Shown here: positions 23,011-35,400 of the stretch, one piece after another
Position numbering within the stretch: position 1 is the stretch's first letter
How the letters are laid out: each line of letters begins with the position of its first letter
NCBI RefSeq assembly: GCF_901709675.1
Contig: NC_051089.1
Span: forward strand, 13,009,976 to 13,073,975
DNA from: Syngnathus acus
Taxonomy: Eukaryota; Chordata; Actinopteri; Syngnathiformes; Syngnathidae
DNA length: 64,000 bases
Direction of reading: 5' to 3'
The notes under the pieces: generated by a model
The model's input: the letters and a program-made list of their open reading frames with translations, nothing else
The model's database searches: none
Told to the model about the DNA's origin: nothing
Translations under genes and position numbers: made by a program

Positions 23011-26000
23011 GCCTGTTCATCCACATGATGTGATATAAGATTCAGCTTTTTCAAAAAGGTATTTACTTACTTACATTTCACTTGATTGTTTTTTATAATT
23101 CATGGCATTATGTTATTTTTCATACTAAAAATGAAATAGTAGACACGATCAATACTGTAGATAAAGTACTCATACAAGCAAATCCAATCATTTTGATCCT
23201 CTTAAAGTTCTTCTTACTTATACTGTGGAAGTTTCTCCTCCTGGTTATATTATGTAATGTTTTAGTGAATGAAGCAATGCACTCGTGTCATGTTCAGCTC
23301 AAATCAGGTCCTGCGCTGTTTTTCTGCAGCAACTATAAAAAGTCACTATCACTGAATTATGTAATAACTTGCAGCAACATCCGTTACTATACTGGGCAGT
23401 GCTGTGCTAAAAATACAAGCTCAGATGTGAGACGATGCATTGGAACACAATGATCATCAAAAGTTTAGTGTTGGAAGAAATGCCAAACTTTGGATAGGAG
23501 TTTGCCAATGACTTGAACAATGAATGAGGGATCATAACAGGCTCTCCCTTTTAAAAATGTACACTTTCATGTCGAAAATGAAATAACTTTAGAGTCCATG
23601 GACAACGTGTGCAAGGGATGCTGCTTGTATGTTAATAGCCTACTAAATTCTTGTGAGAGTACACATTTGTCTCACAAATGCAGTAAGCAAGCTACCTGCC
23701 TGAGTTACTCCAGCAGTGAATATACTACCAGTCTGAAAACACTCAATGGGTTCAGAGTCTCACACGCTCATTCAATGCAGTGGCGCTGTGGTGTGCCAAG
23801 TCACATGCCTATTACATAACAAGGCTCCTACTGCTGGGCTCAACCTCCCTAACAAATCCATGCACGCTTTGATGCACATGGGCTATTTATATACTGCATC
23901 TAAGATAGGGCTGGTCAAAAATACAACTCCGTTCAATTATTCATTCAGAAACATTTCCTTGCAGAGCTGGCACAGAGTTATGTTGGACAGGAATAGACCA
24001 AGGGGCTAACAATAAATAATGCACATTAGCAATGCAGGAGTCTGTTCAGAGGGTGGGGGTAAATAAACCTGCATGCATCGCGTTTGTATTTATAGCCCAG
24101 TGTGCATATGCTTCAGCCTCTCTGCAACCATCCTGTTCTTTTACTGGGTTCTAAAAATAGCAGACTGCACTGTGCTTGTGCCATTTTTAGGTCTTGTGAT
24201 TTAAGTGTGTGGGGGTGGAGAGATGTAGCATGAAAGAAAAATGGTTCGCACTTGTGCTATGTAGTTGCACTTGTGTCTGTGAATGAATTTTTTCATTCAA
24301 CCCAAAGCATTATATTGATAATTTGCTGCCAATTGCGTCTTGGTTTTATTGCTATAAGAACCTACAATGCCTTACAGTAATGGTCAGTTTGAGGATATGA
24401 CTGTTACGTCACAAATAATCATGCTGAATTAAAATAAGCAAATCAGCCAATCGTAATTCGGTATGTCTATCATGGGAATTGTAATGTGAAGCATGTCAGA
24501 TTTTTATCATGATGCAAAATGTAGCATCTGATTTGATTAATGTGTAAGTGATTATGCTAAGTTAGAGGCACCAGGTAGATGGACTGCTAAAGCAGGTGTA
24601 CTATTTCATGTTACTTGCCAACACTTGTAGCCAAAATTGTCTTCACGTTTAATAACTTTGGGAGGATGCAACAATTTGTGTTACATAACCCCTTCAAAAC
24701 AAATAGTTTCACTGAGGTCACATTTCAAGACCATTTATCCATAAATTATTTATGTATAGTATGTAATATGATGAGACAATTATATGGTTTCACAATTATA
24801 ATGGCCCTCTAATAGCAGACCAGACTGTGAGTTGTGTGATAGCTGATAACCTGGCAGCCCAAGAGGCCAGTAAAACAGATTTTTATTAAACAGACTCCAC
24901 AACCTGATTGGCCTCTGTGGCACTTTTTGACTAGTTTAAATCCCCCAGCAGAGATTGTTTCTTTGTAGGTATAGATATATGCTCTTTCAGAATACATACA
25001 ATTGAATTCTTGCCCTAGGGGTGGTCATCAGGGGTGCGGCATCAGCTTCCACAGGTAGACAGATGACACAAAAGTGTGTCTCCTGATGATAGAACGCCAA
25101 TTGATACCCTTCATTACTGAATTTTAGATACTAAGTCATGCAGTGAATTTCCAATTTAGGTACTATGATTTAATCAAGGTCATCCAATCAATAAAGGTTC
25201 TTGTTTAAAAAGTCTTGATATTACAGCATTTTACAATATGGAATAATATGCCAATTGCCCTTGTCTCTGTGCACAGCAAGCACAATTTTCAAGATGCATC
25301 CTTGAAAATGTGCTAAATGTAGCACCAGAACCTTGAGTTATTTTTGAAGCATCTTGGACACTGAAGTAGATCCTCAGCAGGTTTCAGTGACGTAAAATCA
25401 TTGGCATGCATCCGATGAAAATCTGTAACAGACCCAAACTATTCAAGACAATTAGCATGTACCGTATAAGGTGACCTTGTAATAACAAAGACGGGTTTGT
25501 TTAATGCCAGACCACAGGCGGCAAGCGCTAATGTTTCAAAATATAACTGGATCCGTCCTGGGTTTGAATCAAACAGCGGTTTCTTGAAAAAGTCTGACGG
25601 TGCCACCATGTGGTCAGTTCGACGCATACAAGCAGGCGTTCGGATATAGAGGTAAGCTGTCAACCGGGGTGTTTATGTGCTTTTTATTTCCCAAAGAGAA
25701 ATAAATGATGCAAAAACACCACCAAACATCAGTTGAAATCCACATACTGCCTTTAATATTGTACATTTAATACAGATTCCACCTTCTATGGCCAGAAGGA
25801 AATCCATTTTTTTTCTTTAGTCTGATTACCTTAAAAAGCAAACGCAGCATAATTAAGTTTTTTTCACTTTTTCATTAAATTAGCTTTGAGCAAATAATTT
25901 TTTAGGTCCCATATAAATAGGAATGATGACAAAAGTGCGAAAATTACCGTCCATTTCATGAGCGGAAACAATGAGGGCATATATTGTTGAAAACTATCTG

Positions 26001-26463
26001 ACTATTGAGATTTAAAGCACATTCCACATTCCATCTCAGCAATGGCTTGATGGACATAATACATTGTTGTAACCCTTTCAATTAAAACTTATCATTAAAA
26101 TAAATTGAAAACACAGCACTGTCTCCTGGCCACATGGTGCACACATTTTGGTATTGCTGTATTTTGTAATTGTATGAGAACTGTTATGGTTTTCCCTTTT
26201 ATTTTTAATGCCAACTCTTGCATACATATTAAAAGGTCATAATCAATAGTAGGGCATATTTGCCAAATTTGACTTCCCTTCCACATTTTCAAACAAAGTG
26301 TTAGAACTGTGCACTTACTGTAAGTGTTTAGAATACTGTAGCTTTTGTAGCACTTACAAGAGGCTGAATGGAAGTTTTTCCTTATGCACAAGTTAACTGC
26401 AGGCTCTAACAAGAACATACGTGTGCTATTTATCTATTGTGGGTACGATGCTGACAACTTTGA
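23011..26463. other. intergenic and presumed ttc17 3' UTR
   Basis: There is no coding signal. The 123-codon + strand frame at 23082-23453 is AT-rich and unrelated to known families. The right end should contain the ttc17 3' UTR; minus-strand AATAAA candidates read as tttatt at 26198-26203 and 25683-25688. Confidence 0.4.
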
Positions 26464-29400
26464 TTAAGGATGACGACGTTCTCTCTTGGTAAGAAGGTAA
26501 CACTGAATGGTTCTCAGGCGGTCTTTGGCAGGGGCAAACTCTGGCTGCAGTTTCAACGTGGACTCATACCAGTGCATTGCTTTTTCAAACTCCTCCTGTC
26601 ATAAAACAAAAAACAGAAAGAATGTGTCCATATGGGCTCATCCACTTCATTGATCCAAGTGGGGTGAAAATAATGATTGATTTACCATAGCAATGTAGAC
26701 ATTGGCAAGAGTGAAGTGGTTAACTACAAAGTGTGGAGTAATCTCAACAGCCATACGAGCAACTGTAAGAGCATCTTCCCACAGCCGAGCATTCTGAAAG
26801 ATGTTGGCCAGGCTGATAAGGGGAACATCCTGGTTAAGAGTGGGGAAAAAACACATTAGGAACTACAAAACACCAAATGCATGTCAACTTGAAATACACG
26901 GATGCTACCTGTGATTGGGACAACACAGAGTGTAGTTTCATTTTGCAGGGCAAGTACTTTGTTAGTACTGGAATACCGCGCAATGGACCTTGAATTGAAT
27001 TCCATGTTTTTTCAATAAATTTCTTTTTCCCGCTACTCTGCGATTAAATACTACTTTCAAGAGAGAATGAATTCTCAGTATTCTAAGTAGGAGTGTTAGG
27101 CCGATCCCAATCACATGGATTTGCTGTGCATTTTTCAATTTTAGAGGTGTTGATTTAAGATTACTTTAATAACCAATAGATCTGTCAATTATTTCTTCTA
27201 CTAGTTGATAATTGAACTATAAAAAATATATTTTTTCCAAATCCCCATATATAAAAACATATTAACGTAAAAACAAGACATTAATTCAAAGTGACTGAGC
27301 AGGAAATACACGCACATTTTATCATGATTTATGTTAAGATTAAGTTGCTGATATGGTCCACAACATGATTGAAAAGAAAGTCAGCAAATTGTCTTAAATA
27401 CTGCGTATCATGAGTACAACAGCCAATTTGTGCATGAGAGGTGCAGTTATCGTTTTTGTCCACTTGGTGTCACAATTTATGCATACAAAACAACACAATT
27501 GGACAAGCTTGGACACTGCTTCTTTACCCTAAAGTTGACCCCGTTTCAGTGCAACGTCATCGTCATCTGACATGCTAAGCCATTCTCAGACAGGTTGTGG
27601 CTTGAATGTTTAATGGGTGTGCACAAGCACATGTGTAGGTATGCACAATATTTATTGAAAAATATTTTGATACTGTCAAGATCGCAACATTAAAAGTTAG
27701 GTACAATATGGCTTTTGGCAATTAGTTGTTTTGACTGTCTTTCTGAATACAGAGCCATTATAAATCAATTCCAAGTTGATCCAATACTGCAGAGAGGAAG
27801 TTTCACACCACAACAAAGGACGGATGCGCTCATTGGAAAAAATCGGAGGGGAAAATATCTCATTGACTAATGCTAAAGGCAGAGGGATTACTTACCTTCA
27901 TGTGATAGGGTGCGTAATTGAGGGCCTGTCGTAAGCAGTCAATTGCTCTCTTCCCTTGACCTTTCACTCTCCAATAAAGTGCAGCCATACTGGATAATAC
28001 CCATGATGTCTGGTTCTAGAAAAGATCATATTCTCAGTAAAACATTGGATTTAAAAGCCCATAATGATCATATTATAGAGTTGTCACAAAACCGAAATTT
28101 TGACTGACATACCAGCATATACCGCAATATAAATTCCGACTTACCTTCTCTAATACTTTAGCAATTCGAGTCCCCACCTGTTCAAAGGACTGAGGAGAGA
28201 ATTCTTCTTTACCAAGGTTTTGCAAGACCTGAGGTCAGGGCCATCAAAATGATGTTACGATAATATACTTTGAGTATTTGATGATTTTTTTTTTTTCCCA
28301 TTTGACCTGTTCTTTGGCCTACCTCACTGAGTTGGCTCTCTCCTGTGTAGTGGATGGTGGCTCGATTAGCCATGCCTGCGAGGTGGTCAAGGGTGTGCAT
28401 ACTGGCAGCGAGGTTTGCATTGCATAAAGGCTCGACAGCTGGCTCCTGGAGTGGGGTAGCAAAATCTATATGCTCTGTGATGCTGGGGGAAGGAAGCATT
28501 GAAAACATTGTCATAACACTAAACCATAGATGTATAGGTGATCCTCCGTTTACAATGGTCCAGCATACTACGGTTCAAGGTTATGAATAGCGTGCAATGA
28601 AGTAATTTACACTGCAGCATAAGAATACACTGTCACGTGGCACAGGAAAACACATGATTTGCTTGTGTTATATTCATGGCATATTTCATACACTTATGAC
28701 ATTTATGCCTTCAAAATCATGATCATTATCTTTGTTGGATAACGTGGAAATTTACCATCTAGATAAAATGTCATGGGAGAAAAGCTTACTCGATGTTCTT
28801 GGCAGACACGGCGAGCCAAGTGCTCGCTGCAGTGGTGAGGTCAACCCTTCGTGTGCGCTGACACTCCTCTGGCCCTGGCCAACCAAGGCTTGTATAATCC
28901 CTCCAGCGGCCTGCCCAAAGAAGAAGACGTAGATTTAGAAGTCCAGCACCTTTCAATACTTGTCCTCAATTCACACTGACTTAAGTCAATGGTACCTGGA
29001 GGACCTGCTGATGGGATAGTTGGTCCGCTAATCTCCAGAATAGAATGTCCTTCAGACGCTGGCTCCGCACCCTGGCTATCATCAGAGATGGCCACATTCT
29101 CAGACCCATCCGCCTTTGCCTTTCTTACTCTCTTTACTTGAAAGGTGATCTGATAATTAACATCAAAGATACAATCAAAAAGGCCAAATAATAGGTTTAT
29201 TACTGCGGCTTATTTTACGTGGTCAAATTTTATGGGGTAGGAGTTTGAGCCATTACCCATTCTGAACCATCATCATCTTCACAGTTTCCAAAGCAGGGAC
29301 CTCCACCACCACGGGGCCCCATCACACGGTCATTCTTGAGCACCCGGATTCCTCGCAAGTCACCTCGTTTGCCACCGACATCCAAAGCCCCCTCAAAAGC

Positions 29401-32400
29401 TCCCATCAGGTCTTCTTTGAGCTGCCACTCCTCCTCACCTTCACCCCCTCCATCTGCGAGTGAGGGAGTTGTCCTTGAAGAAGAGTGAGCGGCCTGCCGT
29501 TTTCCCGCAGCCTCACCAGACCCATTTGTGTCCAAGATGACCTCTGCAGCAGAGAAACAGAAATTGCAATTAGGGATGAACAAGTACCGATACCAGGAAA
29601 AGGTAGGTATCTGTGCTGATACCAGCTTTATTTCAAAGTATTGGTAATAGCGACAGCGGCTGATACCAATATCGGCCGCGCTTTTGTGACCTTTTGCAAT
29701 TATCTGTCATTGTTTTGGGAGGGAAATTGTAGGTATCAGAGGGCACTAGTATTGGTATTGGTGTCTACTTGAGTACTTGTACTGAAAAAAAAGTGGTATT
29801 GAACCTCGATAATTGCAATCAGGTCAAATAACAATTAAGATGATGCCTTATTGGAATTTTAGATGTTACTTTGATGAATCCTCACTATTTTCTATAGTTA
29901 CTGACAGTGACTCGAGATAAAATTCATACTTTCAAAGAGCAGAGAGTCCTCTATGGTTGAAATGGAAGAAGTCTGCTGTTTTTCTTCATCGCCCCCCCAC
30001 TCCTCCAGCTGGATGGCAAGTTCATCTTCAGCACCGCAAGCAGAACCCTCTGGACCAACACACATTGGGTCAAAGTCATTAGAAAAAACACTGACTGATC
30101 AATGGTCTAGTAACATGATAATATGATGATCTTATCTGCTTCAATAAGTTACCTAATTAAGTGTAAAAAATAAATAAATACAAATGGCGAGACCATTTGT
30201 ATCAAAGTTACTCACGTGAGCAGAGTTGTTGGTTTGAAAGATTATAGAGGAAGGGATAAAACTGGAGACAACGCAAAAGAGGTATGCTGGCACGACACTG
30301 TTGACAGGCAGCAAAGGATGAGGAGGAAGTCAAGGAGGACACAGCTGTCATCAGTGTGTGGCGAAACAAGGCTAGAGCTCCTGTCACATTGCCCTGGGCC
30401 AACTGCAAGCTCACCAAGCTGAGGAGTGCATGGGGCTGGTGGAAGAAAAGTGAAGGTGTTCAAATACCAAAATGTAGTTTTGGTACTGAACACAAGTATG
30501 TCTATTTCTAACAGTGTAAATACACACATTAATACAGTGTTAACATGTTTCAGGTTATACACTGGCAATGTACTGTACTGTAATGATTAGTTGGCAGCTG
30601 CTAATTTGGTTTGCTGCTACTACAATATTACAAGAAAGTGACAAACCCATGTGTAGTTACCTCAGTTGCATTGTAAGCCAGCGATTGCTCCACCAGTGTT
30701 TGCGATTGGGTGGTCAATCCATAATGTAGCATCAAATTAGCAGCATTTGTGAGGGGCAAATGGCGGTGGGACGGTGGGGTTTTCATCCACACTTGCCGCA
30801 GGCATTGGAGGGCACAACTGCCATTTCCTTGGGCCCGCCAGAATAGAGATGCTTCATTGTAGAGCTGCCAGCTGTACAATTTGTCCTGACAAAGGTATGC
30901 ATGAGGATAAGGTACATATTGTGAGATTAGCATATCAAAGTATTACGTGTGTTTTATGGGGAGCTTGCTTACTAATTTCATCATTTCAGCAATTCTGGAA
31001 CCAATTTGTTCCAATGTCCAACCACCACTCCGGAGCTGTAATATCTGTAATCACACACAATGATGATGTTTCAGCTCTCTTTTACACAACTGCAAGATAC
31101 AATGTTGCATCTAACAGTTTATTTATAAATTAAACACAGAAAAAATACACATCAGCAGACACCTGGGAGGCATAGGGATCTGGAAGCATCCTGTCTTCCA
31201 GAAGCCAGTCCAGTGAAGAAGGCAAAGGAGGGGAATGTACTTGGGCGAGAGAACCACACTCTGGCAGGGCCACTGTTTGAGGAGGACTACGAGTCCCATA
31301 AAGGAAAGATGCCACTGAGCTGGATGTGCACAGATAGAATACAATTAGTTGCATTACCAACCCACAAAATACACGCAGATCTTGAATGTGCGTACTTGCC
31401 TGTGATTCTTGGTTTCAGACAAAAGGTGGTATGTTGGCAACAAATGTGCAGCGGGGACACTTGGGTATTCACTAATGCAGTATGACCTCTGAGGCCACAA
31501 CAACTTCTGCATATCCTACAAAATAAACATGAATTCATGAGGTCAAATCAATTTTACTGAACAACTCAAGACCAAGCTTAATGTAAAGTGGCAAATTTCA
31601 ACTGAAAAATTCAAGAGTGAATTGGTGAAAATTTACTTGGCTTGTAAAAAAAAAAAAAAAAAGTAAAAATAGTTGAGTCTCTGGAGGGTTGGTCCAACCA
31701 TGAAGTTAAACAAACCCTGCATCCCTGATTATCTGTTGGCGAACACGTTGTTTTGCACGACTCACCTTTATCCAATAACAGGTGATATACTAATTTAAAT
31801 ATTAAGATGAGCAGCTAAGGTTGTAATAAGGCAGCTCAGCTAAGTGATGACCGAGAGCCAATTTGAAGCACTGAACCAAACTGTCTAAAACACTATGTTA
31901 CAGCTAAGAATACCTGCATTACGTTTTTGGGGGATGAACAGATTAGCATTAGCTAAAAGTGTTTCCTTTCTAAAAGTGGCACTATAATTACTGTCCATTT
32001 TTTTAATGTGCAATTACCATTCAACTCTCAAAGGTATAGAACTTTATTCAAAGGTATTCAAATTTATCACGATAAAATACCTTCGACACAAAAAGAAATA
32101 AAAAATGTTCCAAACTCTGTTCTGCTTAAAAAAATGCACATCAACCAATATTACCATAACACAAACACATACTATCTGTAAAATGTCTCTTTCACAATGT
32201 CACAATTTAAAGTGTGAAAAGAGAGTTTGGTGTAAACAGCAATCAACTGTAATGACTGTATCTATCTTGCCTGTGTGTCATCATGATGACTGCTCCAGAG
32301 GGCAGCAACAGGGTCCTGGTCACCTGACACAGAAGGATGGAGCTGAGGGCTGCGTGTTGACTGGTTTGAACTCTGATCTGACACAAGTGCCACACTGGAT

Positions 32401-35400
32401 GCCACTGATATCTCTTCGCCAAACTACGAAGACAGAAAAGCCAATAAGATCAGTCAGTGTTCTTTACTTGATTGGCTATTTTGCCGACAGTTTTTTTTTT
32501 AATCTTAGCTTTTTTTGAACAAGTGGGGACATACAGTCAATAAGCGATGGTCATGAAAACCCAGAGCTTTAAAAGTTTGTAAAAATATTGAAAACAATTT
32601 ACAGGTGCCAAACCACAAGTATGTGTAGCTCCACTGTAAATCTGTATGTAATCAGTGACAGGACCAAACTCTGCCACATTGAGAGAAACTGAACCTGTGT
32701 CACCTTAAAAACAAGTACACCTTGCCTAAAAAAATAATACTAATAATTAGGGCTGCACAATATATATATATAAACATATACAAAAAAATCAATATCACAA
32801 TATTGGCCAATGAAATACGCATATTGCAAAGACATGCAATAAGTTTCTTACAAAATTTATTTCACTTCAATTTCTACTTGACTAGTCAAACGCAAACTTT
32901 AATGTGCATCTTCATTCAATAGTTGAACATTATCTAGAATAATTAGAATTCATTAGCGAAGAATAAATTGAGCTTACTTATTTGCCACAACACTTTGTTC
33001 ATTCGATAATGAAAATTTAATTTCTTGAAGTACATGTCAAATACTGCTATATTCAACAACCATATCACATATGGCATGTTTTTCCAATATTATGCAGCCC
33101 TACTGTCAATACTGACAACACTTACTTGGACAAAATGGACATGTTCAAACAGGTCACCACGGTGATAGCGCACAGGCAGATCAAACGGGCAGTGAAGGCC
33201 GCGCTGCTGTTGACCCAGGCGGCAAATTTGATGGTTCCCTGTGCCAATAAAATACTTCAGACTTAGATTAAATCAATTGTTGGATCTTTTGTTTTTTTCA
33301 AGTATATTTGCTTACTAATATTATTACATCACTTTAAAGCATTACATTCGCCTCCAATGTTTGATGTCCATCCATCGATTCTCAAAACCTCTTATCCTGT
33401 TCAGGGTTGCATGGGGGGCTGGAGCCTCTCCCAGCTGATATCGGGCAAAAGGCAAACTAAACCCTGAACTGGTCGCCAGCCAGTCACAGGGCACATATAG
33501 AGATAAACAACCAGCCACACCTACATGCGCACGGCCACCGAGCAGGAATCAAATTTGTCAAGCGTACTCCTAAACTCATGTGCTTGATTAGTTATGAAAA
33601 TTCATTTAAAATTTTTAAACACAAAATATGTCAATTTTGACACCATGATTGGCATTTTACCAAGTTGAGCTTCTTTGGCCATTTGGGTCTCGTGGATAAT
33701 GTTGTGCAGGATCTGCTCTTCCTGCAACAGCTTGTGTTTATCGAGCGCCTCCTGCTGGCGAAGGTAGTGGTCATGCTGCTTTTGGTATTCCTTGAGCTCG
33801 TTCAGGGTTCTCTGCAGTGACCTATACATAGAGAACCATAATTACAGCTACGTATACAATCATATAGAAAAAATGTTATCGCTTCACTGCATTATTGAGT
33901 TTCACATGTTTGTATCAAGAAAAAGATGAGAAAAAATCTGTTCGAAATCTTATGGTGCAAGTTGGGCAGTCTTTTAGTGATATGGTCATGTTTGCAGCAT
34001 TTTGGTGGTTTACTGTTCGTAAAGATTGTCTTCACCCAAGACACATTTAAATAACAGAATGAAACACACACAAAGCACCATTTAGAGGTAAAGGAGTAGC
34101 CTAATGAAATATTGCACTCGCAAACTAAAAATATTACTCAAGTCACAATCAAATGTAAGCAATTAAAAACAATCAGAGTACGCACTTCTTAAGTATTTAT
34201 GTTTAACGTTTGTTAAAATGGACACATGCAAGTTCATACCTGTGCTGGGCTTCGAGGCGCTGCTCAAGCTTTTGCTGGCACAGCACGGCATGCTTCCTCC
34301 TCAAGGCCAACTCAAAGCCTGGCTGGGCCTGTAATGCCTGTTCATAACACAACACTGAGTGGTTGTATTCCCCAAGCATCTGGTAGGACAGAGAATGTCG
34401 GAACAAACAGATTTGTAGATTGCACATTGCTGGTTTTCGGTGAACAATAATTCTTACTATATAAAAACTGACTTTCATTTCATCATTCCACTGACCGTAA
34501 AAAGAAAACTCATTGTTTTGTGCAATATTTTGGGGGTGTAAATAATACTAAGGGAACCTTGTTCTTTCTAGATAAAACTGGCACTAATGCAGTAATGAGG
34601 GTCATTTCTAACTCACAGCATAAATGTTTCCCAAGGTGTAGTGACTGGTAAACAAGTCAGAGGGCAGGTCCAAGGCAGCGTGGGCTAGAACGGCAGCATC
34701 TGCTGAGAAATGAGCACGGTGCAGGATGTTGGCCATATTAACCAGGGCTATGTCCTTGTGAGGCCTAACGACACACAAAAGTGAGGGAATATGAACATAT
34801 GTGGCTGCTCTCCAGCAAGCACACTCAATTGAAGCATCCTTGTGATGAGGCTGACAATACCTAAGGGAAAAGTGCAGAGCGCGCACCACACAATCCATTG
34901 CCCTTTGAGGCTCGTTCTTCATACGCCAAAAGAATGAAGCCATGTTGTACAGCACCCATGAAGATGTATTCTGGAACATACGGACAGACATGATTACATT
35001 TTTGTGTTGGAATACTATTCTGATCTCTGGAGCTTCTTTCTTTTAATACTTCACACAGTAGTCCTTTTGATAGCTTGCAAACACATTAATACAAAAAGCC
35101 AGACGTTTTTCACATTATGTGCTTGTAAAAGAATGTCAAGCGCTTACCCTCAGTAATGCTTGCTGGATGCGATGGCCTACCACGTCTATACTGTGGCCCA
35201 GTTTATGTGACAAAGCATTATAAATTGGGTCCTCCTTGGAAAGTAATGGGGAGGTAAGGTTTGCCCTCTCTTGCACACCCTGCAATATACCAGTAAGAAT
35301 ACAGACATGTTAAGTCTGCTCACATTCATAGTCAGGTGCATATACCAAGACCTTCAAGTCAAAGTCAAAGTCTGCTTTATTGTCAATCTCTTCACATGCC

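Noticed and set aside
23082-23453. 123-codon hydrophobic + frame between mir-129-2 and ttc17
   Set aside because: It is AT-rich with low-complexity Leu/Ile content, no homology that I know, and no splice or promoter context.
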